Assembly (NCBI GenBank): GCA_001567275.1
Contig: LNBX01000024.1
Coordinates: 1-64,000, forward strand
DNA length: 64,000 nt
From: Bacteroidetes bacterium OLB10
GTDB lineage: Bacteria; Bacteroidota; Bacteroidia; AKYH767-A; OLB10
Direction of reading: 5' to 3'
The first letter of the stretch is position 1; every line of letters starts with the position of its first letter. Under the pieces are notes generated by a model that worked only from the letters and a program-made list of their open reading frames with translations, did not search any database and was not told the DNA's origin. The translations under genes and the position numbers were made by a program. Positions 57,001-62,944 of this stretch are shown here, piece by piece.

Positions 57001-57141
57001 ACAGCCTTCTGTTGAATCTGCTGCAAACGATGCAGTAGGAATCTGCGCTTTCGACTGTAATGTGCTGCATAACACCAGGAGTGCTGCAACACAAAATGCT
57101 CGAAAATAGCTCTGACATTTTCCGGTCGTTGAGTTTTTCAT
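48046..57141 (-). CDS. Giant secreted PKD-repeat protein (3031 aa) without sorting domain
   Basis: The protein begins with a signal peptide (hydrophobic core FCVAALLVLCSTLQS, cleavage near SKAQ). Residues about 35-2640 hold about 31 PKD domains, each about 83 residues with the motif WxFGxG...S...P.H.Y and the next-unit start GC.PLTV.F. Later comes a degenerate unit and, from about 2680 to the end, fibronectin-III-like domains (WQNSSALDLGAYKLWRLD, YEITRTEVANGST, YNIYRSTD). Proteins of this build normally end with a T9SS or gliding-motility C-terminal domain, but this one stops at NATETNVDE in the middle of the last domain. A nearly identical 492-bp block is repeated within it. It lies 54 bases downstream of a small membrane-anchored gene. 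Adhesin or surface filament is the best guess; PKD repeats bind proteins or sugars. Confidence 0.88.
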   Translation of the reverse strand: MKNSTTGKCQSYFRAFCVAALLVLCSTLQSKAQIPTASFAADSTEGCVPLTVHFSNTSLQATSFFWDFGNGNTSTLPNPQTVYLSPGSYTVTLIAHNSVSGKSDTLTMPAYITVVSFPTADFSSNVTSGCSPLTVNFTNNSVDYTSCVWDFGDGFSSTQTNPSHTYSVPGFYTVKLVAYSAFGCSNVKTKLNYIRIYDKPNAQLSVTPSSSCDQNEVFQFSSSSTGITNYSWNFGQPSSGAANTSTLPNPTHVYGAQGTFTVSLIVEDANGCSDTAVVNNLISIGAALTPTFTWNKSAGCEPLTVKFTPPSITGVTSYSWNFGDPASGAANTSTAASPTHTYNTAGTYSVSLFITTSSGCNGGVTLNNIITVDQPPVAAFNANPRTGCSPFTVQFNNASSGATTYLWEFGNGTTSTLASPTATYTAAGTYTVRLHAYSANGCETIEEKINYITVNDIVAKYNSTPRSGCAPLPVSFNSSGSLGGVSWLWDFGDPASGAANTSTLPNPTHTYTTQGNYYVQLIVTSADGCVDTVRKSAVTVAASSVVYTVPDTIEGCQPYPVSFTNPLTGATLFHWDFGVPWLTNDTSNKANPTFVFDSAGVYTVTLTATMAGNNGAGCTQVFNPIAYVQIFPMIVSPITYVQATPCAPYLIHFSDTTLDVVQWDWDFGDGTPHDTTQFPSHTYAQPGTYTVSLNIVLSTGCMTSLSTVITLGQSNPITVNKDEGCSDDPFTFGLTGGPWTNVSWDFGDGVGTSTSQTPTYVYNVAGNFIVTLNATGIDGCSYTFQDTVVTTNPQPSFVVNGPTSGCDKLIVYFTNTSTGATSYLWDFGDPTSSTGFSTSVNPSRKFTTPKDYTITLTATNGACSRSVTYPALISIYVAKPNFSFTQNSQCFPITIQLTDLTGPAPAVQWGWNFFNGVTDSTQNPTYTYLSPPASDSISLWVRDTNGCTATKKLEGIKYKQAHFTVASSAGCIPATICFTDSSDTTAVSWQWNFGDGSTSTTRNPCHTYTADSSYTVTLITTFSSGCKDTIVVPNAVNISSPHADFNAPTVAFCAPALVNFNNLSTNATSYLWDFGDSTTSVAATPSHVYNIPGDYTVTLIAINGSCRDTMKKVNYLHVPGTSSYFNLTSLQSCVGNLVQFTDSSLNAQFWLWNFGDGDSSTLQNPTHLYSSTGSYIVSLITSDTLGCSSHYIFNNPIVVHPVPTANASTQDTVGCNVFTASFTQNSSNATSYLWNFGDPASGTLNTDTTTAPTHTYATPGLFQVYLVATNSYGCSDTFWLPTNINVKETPVAQFTNTPSSGCTPLTVSFNNTSTSLNNPTYLWNFGNSTTSVDASPQVTYADSGQFAVSLIVTNGAGCSDTATTTITSYLSPTALFSTADTAGCSPYTSNFTNLSTNATSYLWNFGDGSTSTQASPSHTYNTVGSFTVTLITSNASGCKDTFQLPFPVIVKQTPRARFNFTPSSGCTPLTVSFTNTSTNTSNPVYSWNFGNGNTAGTTNASTVYADSGYFNVTLLVTNDNGCFDDTVRTVRANLSPTALAATNDTSGCTPYTVNFTNNSTNAVSYLWNFGNGNTSTQANPTYTYYGAGNFTATLIATNSNGCKDTFTFPYSIHVKQTPSARFNFTPTVGCTPLNVTFASVSSNLSNPTYSWNFGNGNTATTPNASTVYTDSGYYNVTLLVTNDNGCFDDTVRTVRANLSPTALAATNDTSGCTPYTVNFTNNSTNAVSYLWNFGNGNTSTQANPTYTYYGAGNFTATLIATNSNGCQDTFTFPYSIHVKQTPSARFNFTPTVGCTPLNVTFASVSSNLSNPTYSWNFGNGNTATTPNASTVYTDSGYYNVTLLVTNDNGCFDDTVRTVRANLSPTALAATNDTSGCTPYTVNFTNNSTNAVSYLWNFGDGSTSTDSVPAHTYTVAGNYTATLVATNSNGCKDTFIVPATVHVNQTPTASFTKSKTSGCAPLTVNFTNTSSNATGASAFWDFGNGQTSTSSNTSTTYTTAGNYTVWLTVTSPQGCVDSISQTITVYALPTASAATTDTLGCTPHTVQFSNNSLNATSYLWNFGNGATSTAATPSYTYTTGGNYTVTLIATNSNGCKDTFVFPYVIQALQSPLASFSPSSQSGCTPLTVNFANTSTNTNGASYNWNFGNGSSSPIENPSTIYTDSGYYAVQLQVMNSNGCMDDTIRNIQVNLSPTAIASTTDTVGCNPMTAVFTNNSINATAYSWNFGDGITSSTVSPSHIYTTPGNYTVTLIAASGAGCLDTLIFPYTIQVNQTPVASFTKSVSSGCTPLTVHLNNTSANTNGASYLWDFGNGSTSTDASPDVTYNTAGTYTIQLQVTNASGCTDTTSQTVQVNATPVAIASTADTTGCTPYLSTFVNNSTNATGYLWNFGDGVTSSAATPSHTYNTAGNYTVTLIAFNAAGCSDTLVLPQTITIHQTPIASFTQSATTGCAPLSVNFNNTSLQEVNATYNWNFDNGSTSTLSNPSAQFVNSGSYNVTLIVTNTGGCSDTATHSVNVLSTPVANGFTNDTIGCTPFTVTFTSTSTSSDSVVWYFGNGQTASGAVTQYTYTQPGIYQPYLVTINSTGCTDTFYLPKTVRVNLSPVANFSASQTAGCAGTTFDFSNLSSDTISPVYQWTVGGFSTASPSVSIPLVSPGFYTVSLTVTNSNGCSDTEIKNNFIQVYDTLPPPQDPIYSVSVLSDTQVEIKWQNSSALDLGAYKLWRLDNASGNYVNVYTDNNPTNASMNPESSYIENGLNTLSNTYTYKLQTLDRCSMALPLNVLKAHTTINVSAHKVGTSINVNWTPYGGCPVSTYEITRTEVANGSTAVIATVPGTQLSYLDTMMLCPGDYSYRIKAYDLCGLLYTSLSDTAAARPDYSLQDQQAIIVRSTVVNNQYVLTEWSEPQVHPERVKEYNIYRSTDTTGTFYSFIATVSANVTSYDDYDVNVNEQNYYYKVEVVSDCDMAGKLSSNSSSILLKAKWENESSRLRWTKYDKWDTGVERYEIEKYNWSTGQWEKVKTVPGNATETNVDE
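51440..52610 (-). repeat. 492-bp near-identical tandem repeat, about 2.3 copies, in the PKD gene
   Basis: Plus-strand sequence near 51789 recurs at 52281, and sequence near 51482 recurs at 51974 and 52466, always 492 bases apart with only scattered differences. The unit encodes two PKD domains (164 residues). Other PKD units in the gene differ far more at DNA level, so this block was duplicated recently. Confidence 0.85.
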
Positions 57142-57195
57142 TTTTTGTATGGTTAAATATTATTCAATGTGTAATGCCTGCCCTTTGTTTTTTAT

Positions 57196-57816
57196 CTACT
57201 GTTTTCGCAGTTCATCCGACTTTTTGCCGGCTGCGTAATTTGAATTTGGATCATAACTCGAATCCATATTGATTACGGTGTTGGTAGCACTGTAATATTG
57301 TGAACCATCACGCGCAATTTTTTTAACACGATAAAAAGCATATCCGTTTGGAGGAGTTTGGTCCATCCATGAATAAAATAATTCAACAGCTGTTCCTAAT
57401 CCTTCTTTAATACCAACTGATTCATAAACTTTGCCATCTACTGATCGCTCTACAATATATAAACAATCTGCAGCTTCATTTTTAGCTGTCCAGTTAAGGA
57501 ATACCTTTCCGGAGTTGTATATAGTAGTATAGTTGGCTATGGTACCATTGGCACCTGCATCTGCCATCACAACAGGTTGTGTGGACACTGCCTGGCCAAC
57601 TGCAGATCTGATACTAATCATCATCAGAAGAAAAATAATTGCCTGAACGAAGAACAGGAATTTAATAGCCGATCCTTTTATACCATCGCGGTTGTAATAT
57701 CTGCGCGGTTTTGAATACATCGCGAAGCGATTTTGTCTGACCATTTTATAAAACTCCATTGAGTTCATGGTATCCATTGTTGTATCTTCCATATCGTTGT
57801 AATTTTTAATATGCAT
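57196..57816 (-). CDS. Membrane-anchored small protein with Fn3-like domain, upstream of the PKD giant
   Basis: The 206-residue product has a charged N-terminus of about 50 residues (YKMVRQNRFAMYSKPRRYYNRD), a membrane segment at about 52-72 (FLFFVQAIIFLLMMISIRSAVGQA), and an outer part of about 130 residues with VFLNWTAKNEAADCLYIVERSVDGK, a fibronectin-III-like pattern also seen at the end of the giant protein. The long N-terminal segment before the hydrophobic part is unusual for a signal peptide; a later in-frame ATG (57792) is possible. The gene ends 54 bases before the giant, on the same strand, and is likely its operon partner. I do not recognise a named family. Confidence 0.6.
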   Translation of the reverse strand: MHIKNYNDMEDTTMDTMNSMEFYKMVRQNRFAMYSKPRRYYNRDGIKGSAIKFLFFVQAIIFLLMMISIRSAVGQAVSTQPVVMADAGANGTIANYTTIYNSGKVFLNWTAKNEAADCLYIVERSVDGKVYESVGIKEGLGTAVELFYSWMDQTPPNGYAFYRVKKIARDGSQYYSATNTVINMDSSYDPNSNYAAGKKSDELRKQ

Positions 57817-58161
57817 AATTTACGAGCCAATGCCGGCATTGTTTGATGGATTTTTCTGAATTATTACATCACATTTTGCAAACATCTGGCGTGATTTTTT
57901 CTGAATTTTTACGCTTCAGTTCTTTTTAGGTTTCATTTATTTTAAAAAAAGGTTCTTAACTTCGGGTTTTGGAGGGTTTTGTATTAAAAATTGATATTTC
58001 TTACAGGGTTTTTTGATCACGTATATATTATATAACTAAGGGGAAATGTTTTGTCCTGTCAGAAAATTAGCTGATACATTAAAAAAAATAAAAGAAACTA
58101 AAACCTTACAGAAGTTTATGCGTAACAAGGAGAGATTTTATAATTAAATAGTCTTCAATCT
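57817..58161. other. AT-rich intergenic region between divergent genes
   Basis: This 345-base stretch separates the PKD operon (minus) and the helical protein gene (plus). I see no coding frame and no exact -7 box, only a near match on the minus strand (GATGTTTG near 57890). AAGGAGAG near 58126 lies about 30 bases before the ATG at 58162, too far to be a normal ribosome-binding site. Confidence 0.5.
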
Positions 58162-59622
58162 ATGGATATTTTACGCAAAACAATTAAGAAGCTGACAGAG
58201 GAAGAGTATCAGGCTTTGCTTGAACAGGTGTCAGGAAACAGAAAGAATAAACCTTTCATGGTGTTGGAAGCAAGCAGAAGTAATGATTTTGTTAGCGACA
58301 ATGAAATGATGGAGAAACTGCAGGTTAATCCCAGTGCATATTACACTTTAAAATCACGACTCAATTCAAAAATTGCGGAAGTGCTTTCAAAGAAAGTAGA
58401 GAATCCTATTAGAGAACTTATGGAAGAAGTAGTAAGGGTACCGGCTACACTATATGCTACCAATCGCGAGTTTTCCATACGATCTTTAAAGGAATTAGAA
58501 AAGCGATTGAAGGAATATGATATGAGCAATGAATTGATTACTGTTTACAAAACGCTTGCTTTACTTCACCTGCATCACGAAGATTACGATCATTATATTA
58601 AATTATATAACCGCCATGTTGCATATTCTCTCGCTGTAACCAAGGCCGAACAGTTATTTGCACGATTTTTTCAGAAAATGGGATACTATCAGCTTACCAT
58701 GGAAGATGCAATTCTTGATGATGCAGTAAAAATTAAACGTGAACTATCCAACATAACGGACATGTACGATTCGCATCGCCTGTTTGTACTTTATAATATT
58801 GTGCGTGTTTATTATTTGTGCAATGTTCCTGAAAAGCAACTGGAGTTGAAATCGCTCGAACTGGAAATGGAAACCGTGCTGAAGCGAATGAATGAAATAT
58901 TTGAGTCTTATCCTTTGGATACATTTTATAGCAACATCAGACCGCTTACTAATATTCTGCAATATGAGTATTTCCAGAAAATAAAAAATCAGGTAAGGGC
59001 CAACAGTTATCTGGCAGGAACGGAAGATGTAATTATTGACTGGAGCGAGAAAAATGCTTTGCATTATTTCATCATTCAGTACCTCAACTCCCGTGTTGAG
59101 AAATTTTTGGAAGATGGTGAAATGCACAAATTGATGGACTTCAATAATAAAATTGAAAAAACATTTGAGCTAAACATCAATGAACCTTACCATTATATCT
59201 CTTTCAGAAAATACATCAGTATCTGCAAGTTTTACAACAAAGATTATCAGGGTGCTGCCCGCACTATTTATGATCTGAGAAATAATATTTCTTTAAAACA
59301 ATTTACACATACCGATATTGAATGTAAGCTGTTTCAGGCATTATGTTATTGCATAATGGGTGAAGACCGACTGACACAACAGATTATTGCAAGTATCAAA
59401 CGTCAGACAGCAGATGCGGATCAGGATTTTGAAGCAGCAGCAATATTTATTAAAATATTGAAAACAGCGCTGAAGCCTTCCGATTTCCGTAAAAAGATTG
59501 CAAGAATTAATGATTTACTTGTTCATTTTAACGAAGTAAACAAAGGCTCACAACCATTATTGAAATTCCTGCGAATAGACGATGCTCTCATTCGCAAGAT
59601 GACCAACCCCATCAAAGATTGA
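58162..59622 (+). CDS. Conserved helical protein of unknown function
   Basis: The 486-residue protein has no signal or membrane segment and is almost all alpha-helical, with regular hydrophobic spacing like that of TPR or PCI/HEAT repeats. Residues about 1-90 hold a possible small winged-helix (VNPSAYYTLKSRLNSKIAEVLSKK). Middle parts contain repeated aromatic helix pairs (YKTLALLHLHHEDYDHYIKLYNRH, LFVLYNIVRVYYLCNV). I do not recognise a family and cannot assign a function. It is flanked by the long AT-rich region and a strong terminator, so it is monocistronic. Confidence 0.7.
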   Translation: MDILRKTIKKLTEEEYQALLEQVSGNRKNKPFMVLEASRSNDFVSDNEMMEKLQVNPSAYYTLKSRLNSKIAEVLSKKVENPIRELMEEVVRVPATLYATNREFSIRSLKELEKRLKEYDMSNELITVYKTLALLHLHHEDYDHYIKLYNRHVAYSLAVTKAEQLFARFFQKMGYYQLTMEDAILDDAVKIKRELSNITDMYDSHRLFVLYNIVRVYYLCNVPEKQLELKSLELEMETVLKRMNEIFESYPLDTFYSNIRPLTNILQYEYFQKIKNQVRANSYLAGTEDVIIDWSEKNALHYFIIQYLNSRVEKFLEDGEMHKLMDFNNKIEKTFELNINEPYHYISFRKYISICKFYNKDYQGAARTIYDLRNNISLKQFTHTDIECKLFQALCYCIMGEDRLTQQIIASIKRQTADADQDFEAAAIFIKILKTALKPSDFRKKIARINDLLVHFNEVNKGSQPLLKFLRIDDALIRKMTNPIKD

Positions 59623-59640
59623 TTTGAGATGATTATACAA

Positions 59641-59673
59641 AAAAGGGGAGTGACAAATCACTCCCCTTTTTGT
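59641..59673. terminator. Bidirectional terminator after the helical protein gene
   Basis: AAAAGGGGAGTGA (59641-59653) pairs perfectly with TCACTCCCCTTTT (59658-59670) around CAAA. It is followed by T residues and separates convergent genes. Confidence 0.92.
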
Positions 59674-59678
59674 TTTAC

Positions 59679-60218
59679 TTATTCACGAACTATTGAAATA
59701 TTATTGTCATCAACGTTGTATAACATGGGTGTAACAAGAATTTTTGGATAACGCAATCGGATGCGCTTGGCTTCAGCTGATACAAAATCAATTTCATCTC
59801 CAATTTCATGCACCGGTTCGTAATGATAGAAATGTTCTTCAGCTTCAGCTCTGTCCCAACCGGCATTTTTCACCAGCCCATCAACGAAAATATTTCTTCT
59901 GTCCATCAGATTTACCATGCCACAATTATTATGACCTATTAATACAATCGTTTTGATTCCACCTACTGCAATTGCATAACTTACCCTGAATTCGCTGTAG
60001 CGCAGATTGGCTCCTCCGGTTCGGATGATATAAGCAAAGTTATCAGGGATACGCAGATGCTTGCGGTGATCCATACACATACCTACCAATATTTGAGCTT
60101 GTGCGTATTTATCAAATGGAATGTTGAAGTTATGATACCTGAGCAACATTCCTGCCGGAGTCTTGCTTAATTCAGCAGGGATATCAGCCTCGCTGTTGAT
60201 TGCTAAAAGTCGTTCCAT
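59679..60218 (-). CDS. Beta-class carbonic anhydrase-like protein
   Basis: The 179-residue protein has the beta-carbonic anhydrase zinc pattern: CMDHR (CxDxR) in VGMCMDHRKHLRIP and HNNC (HxxC) in IVLIGHNNCGMV, with RTGGANLRYSEFRVSYAIAVGG between them. The enzyme converts CO2 and bicarbonate. It is a little shorter than classical members and the region after HNNCG diverges, so a related non-classical member is possible. ATG 60218 is chosen: an upstream frame start at 60245 lies before the exact -7 box (60232-60225), which ends six bases from the ATG. It is divergent from the MmcQ/YjbR gene. Confidence 0.82.
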   Translation of the reverse strand: MERLLAINSEADIPAELSKTPAGMLLRYHNFNIPFDKYAQAQILVGMCMDHRKHLRIPDNFAYIIRTGGANLRYSEFRVSYAIAVGGIKTIVLIGHNNCGMVNLMDRRNIFVDGLVKNAGWDRAEAEEHFYHYEPVHEIGDEIDFVSAEAKRIRLRYPKILVTPMLYNVDDNNISIVRE

Positions 60219-60224
60219 AGTGAA

Positions 60225-60232
60225 CAAATGTA
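60225..60232 (-). promoter_or_regulatory. -7 box TACATTTG six bases before the carbonic anhydrase start
   Basis: Exact minus-strand match (TACATTTG). It sets the start at 60218 and predicts a leaderless transcript. The divergent near match TAACTTTA at 60233-60240 could serve the MmcQ/YjbR gene. Confidence 0.6.
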
Positions 60233-60263
60233 TAACTTTACACATTCAACGACAGAAACTTTT

Positions 60264-60617
60264 ATGAACATTGAACAAATCCGAGAATATTGTTTGTCAA
60301 AGAAAGCTGTGACAGAGAGTTTTCCGTTTGATGAAGATACGCTGGTTTTTAAAGTAGCCGGAAAAATTTTTGCTTTGATTTCAATTTCTGAAAGACCTTT
60401 AAAATTGAATCTAAAGATGAATCCTGAAATAATAAACGAATGGAGAGAACAGTCTGAAGACGTGCAGCCGGGATATCACATGAATAAAGGTCACTGGAAC
60501 ACCGTAACAACAGAAAGCAACTTGCCTGCAGAAAAAATTTTCTGGATGATAGACCACAGCTATGATGAAGTAATCAGCAAACTGACACGTAAAGCAAAGA
60601 ATGATTTCGGATTGTAA
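60264..60617 (+). CDS. MmcQ/YjbR family DNA-binding-like protein
   Basis: The 117-residue protein matches the MmcQ/YjbR family: IREYCLSKKAVTESFPFDEDTLVFKVAGKIFALI, then LKLNLKMNPE and YHMNKGHWNTVTTE and WMIDHSYDEVISKL. The fold resembles CyaY-like DNA-binding proteins, and function is unproven. ATG 60264 starts the conserved N-terminus; the frame is open upstream, but would overlap the divergent promoter region. Confidence 0.87.
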   Translation: MNIEQIREYCLSKKAVTESFPFDEDTLVFKVAGKIFALISISERPLKLNLKMNPEIINEWREQSEDVQPGYHMNKGHWNTVTTESNLPAEKIFWMIDHSYDEVISKLTRKAKNDFGL

Positions 60618-60632
60618 TATTTAAAGGAGATT

Positions 60633-60959
60633 TTACTTCTCCGGTTTTTTGGTAAATGGTAAAACCAATCTGCTCACCGGGCGATTGTTTAATATATGTT
60701 CGTTGAAAATTTCTTCCACATCTTCCTGTTGAACATTGCCATAAAAAACACCTTCAGGATATACAGCAATGTTAGGTCCGTATTCGCAAATATCAAAACA
60801 CCCTGTTTTTTGTGCCCTTATGGTATTTTGTAAACCATGTTCCTTGATTTTTTTCTTAAACGCATCAACCAATGCCAAACCATGTACTTCGCCACAGCAT
60901 TTGCGTGCGCCTTCTTTGCGTTGATTGGTGCAGATGAAAATATGTTTTTCGTAAATCAT
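60633..60959 (-). CDS. Thioredoxin-like [2Fe-2S] ferredoxin
   Basis: The 108-residue protein has the thioredoxin-like ferredoxin pattern: HIFICTNQRKEGARKCCG and KTGCFDICEYGPNIAVYPEGVFYGNV. The first pair of Cys and the C-x3-C pair bind the [2Fe-2S] cluster, as in NuoE-related and Aquifex ferredoxins. It may carry electrons or bind cluster proteins. A near -7 box (TTATTTTG, minus, near 60981-60974) lies about 14 bases before the ATG. It is convergent with the MmcQ/YjbR gene, with 15 bases between the stops. Confidence 0.85.
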   Translation of the reverse strand: MIYEKHIFICTNQRKEGARKCCGEVHGLALVDAFKKKIKEHGLQNTIRAQKTGCFDICEYGPNIAVYPEGVFYGNVQQEDVEEIFNEHILNNRPVSRLVLPFTKKPEK

Positions 60960-61100
60960 ATCATTAATTGTCTGACAAAATAAACTATTTCAGAAGTGGA
61001 TAACAACAAACGCTTTTAAAATGTTATGTCAAGGATGAAAATATAATTTGCAGCGTTACAGAACTGTGTCTTAAATTTTTATAGTGAAGCACTATTTTAT

Positions 61101-61108
61101 TAATTTTG
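61101..61108 (+). promoter_or_regulatory. -7 box TAATTTTG before frr
   Basis: Exact match, ending 22 bases before the ATG at 61131; the upstream TTG at 61119 remains possible but the conserved protein start favours the ATG. Confidence 0.5.
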
Positions 61109-61130
61109 CACTGATAAATTGGATAACAAT

Positions 61131-61694
61131 ATGAATGAAATAGCAAAAAAGACCATTGACAATATGCAGGCACAGATGAATAAATCAATATCTCATCTTG
61201 AAGTGGAGTTGGCAAAAATAAGAGCAGGCAAAGCCAATCCTCAGATGCTTGAGACCATACATGTGGACTATTATGGCTCACAAACTCCATTGAATCAGGT
61301 GGCCAATGTCAATACTCCTGATGCACGTACTATTGTTATTCAGCCTTGGGAGAAGGGGATGTTAGGGCCAATTGAAAAAGCAATTCAGGCTGCCAACCTT
61401 GGTTTCAATCCGCAGAATGACGGAACAATTATTCGTATTGCAGTGCCACCACTTACCGAAGAAAGAAGAAAAGACCTGGTAAAAAAATGTAAAGCTGAAG
61501 GTGAAACAGCAAAAATTGGTATTCGCTCCTCACGCAAGGAGGCGAATGATGCAATCAAAAAAGAACTGAAAAAAGGTATTACTGAAGATGAAGCTAAAGA
61601 AGCTGAAACAAAGATTCAGCAACTTACTGATCAGTTCACACAGAAAATTGACAAACACCTTGAAACCAAGGAAAAGGAAATCATGACGGTTTAA
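61131..61694 (+). CDS. frr: Ribosome recycling factor
   Basis: The product (187 residues from ATG 61131) splits post-termination ribosomes together with EF-G. It shows family features: MNKSISHLEVELAKIRAGKANPQML, VDYYGSQTPLNQVANVNTPDARTIVIQPWEK, and ERRKDLVKKCKAEGETAKIGIRSSRKEANDAIKK. Both the three-helix bundle and small domain are complete. The upstream in-frame TTG at 61119 would add four residues not usual for the family. It is followed 150 bases later by prfA. Confidence 0.96.
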   Translation: MNEIAKKTIDNMQAQMNKSISHLEVELAKIRAGKANPQMLETIHVDYYGSQTPLNQVANVNTPDARTIVIQPWEKGMLGPIEKAIQAANLGFNPQNDGTIIRIAVPPLTEERRKDLVKKCKAEGETAKIGIRSSRKEANDAIKKELKKGITEDEAKEAETKIQQLTDQFTQKIDKHLETKEKEIMTV

Positions 61695-61831
61695 GTTCTG
61701 TCAACAAAGATTTTTTTGTTACCTATTCCTTTATTCATTCTTAATCTATAGAACGCCCGCACCAAAAGCGGCATTTAATTTTTTTTTCGCAGAACACTCC
61801 TGTGCTGACAACAGATACCCAATAGATTGCC

Positions 61832-61839
61832 TATTTTTG
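61832..61839 (+). promoter_or_regulatory. -7 box TATTTTTG five bases before prfA
   Basis: Exact match ending at 61839; ATG starts at 61845. It overlaps the longer frame start at 61827, which is therefore rejected. A leaderless mRNA is predicted. Confidence 0.62.
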
Positions 61840-61844
61840 CCACA

Positions 61845-62933
61845 ATGACCACGAAGGAAATTTTAGAAAAACTGGAAGCATTAAAGCATCGCTTTGAAGA
61901 GTTGGGGCAGCAATTGAGCGACCCTTCTGCCACTGCTGATATGAAACGTTTTCAGCAACTCAGCAAACAGTATAAGGAGTTGGAAGAAGTTGTTGAGAAA
62001 TATAATCGTTATAGCAAGGTGGTTAACAATTACGACCAGGCATATCAGGTACTCAATACTGAAAAAGATGCCGACCTGAAGCAAATGGCAAAGGAAGAAA
62101 TGGAAATGCTTGAAGCAGAGAAAACAAAACTGGAAGAAGAAATTCGTGTGTTGCTAATACCCAAAGATCCCGTTGATGAAAGAAATGCCGTAGTTGAAAT
62201 AAGAGCAGGAACAGGAGGTGACGAAGCAAGTATTTTTGCCGGAGATCTCTTTAGAATGTATTCGCGTTACTGCGAAAAGAAAGGATGGAAAACCGAAGTT
62301 GTTGACGAAAACGAAGGTACTGCAGGTGGTTATAAAGAAATAATTTTTGAAGTGACGGGTGATGATGTTTATGGCACACTGAAATATGAAAGTGGCGTGC
62401 ACCGTGTGCAGCGTGTACCCGATACCGAAACCATGGGGCGCGTGCACACCTCTGCGGCTACGGTAGTAGTGTTGCCCGAAGCAGATGATGTGGATGTGGT
62501 AATCAACCCTGCTGATCTGGAATTTCAGACAGCAAGATCCAGTGGTGCAGGAGGACAGAACGTAAACAAGGTTGAAACAAAGGTGCAACTCACGCATAAG
62601 CCTACAGGCATCATGGTTACCTGTCAGATTGAACGCTCGCAACATGGCAACCGCGAACGTGCATTGCAAATGCTTCGCACCAAACTTTACGAGATAGAAT
62701 TGCAAAAACACGAATCGGATATTGCAGCACGCAGAAAAACAATGGTATCAACCGGTGACCGCTCTGCAAAAATCAGAACATATAATTATCCGCAGAGCCG
62801 TGTAACAGACCATCGCATTGGATTATCAACCTATAACCTGCCAACATTTATGAATGGAGATATACAAGAATTTATAGATGCATTGCAGTTGGCCGAAAAT
62901 GCTGAGAAAATGAAAGAAGCTTCACTGGCATAA
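61845..62933 (+). CDS. prfA: Peptide chain release factor 1
   Basis: RF1 reads UAA and UAG and releases the peptide through its GGQ motif. The 362-residue protein has an N-terminal helical domain, [27 protein letters not shown], the PDT stop-codon motif in [18 protein letters not shown] (PxT type, so RF1 rather than RF2), and [20 protein letters not shown]. Start ATG 61845 gives [13 protein letters not shown]; an upstream TTG overlaps the promoter. Length is normal. pyrF follows after 11 bases. Confidence 0.96.
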   Translation: MTTKEILEKLEALKHRFEELGQQLSDPSATADMKRFQQLSKQYKELEEVVEKYNRYSKVVNNYDQAYQVLNTEKDADLKQMAKEEMEMLEAEKTKLEEEIRVLLIPKDPVDERNAVVEIRAGTGGDEASIFAGDLFRMYSRYCEKKGWKTEVVDENEGTAGGYKEIIFEVTGDDVYGTLKYESGVHRVQRVPDTETMGRVHTSAATVVVLPEADDVDVVINPADLEFQTARSSGAGGQNVNKVETKVQLTHKPTGIMVTCQIERSQHGNRERALQMLRTKLYEIELQKHESDIAARRKTMVSTGDRSAKIRTYNYPQSRVTDHRIGLSTYNLPTFMNGDIQEFIDALQLAENAEKMKEASLA

Positions 62934-62944
62934 TTTTTTTTAAG

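Noticed and set aside
48046-57141. Regular spacing of similar units that could suggest a CRISPR-like array
   Set aside because: The period is about 250 bases, units are coding and encode PKD domains; no 25-40 base direct repeats with unique spacers.
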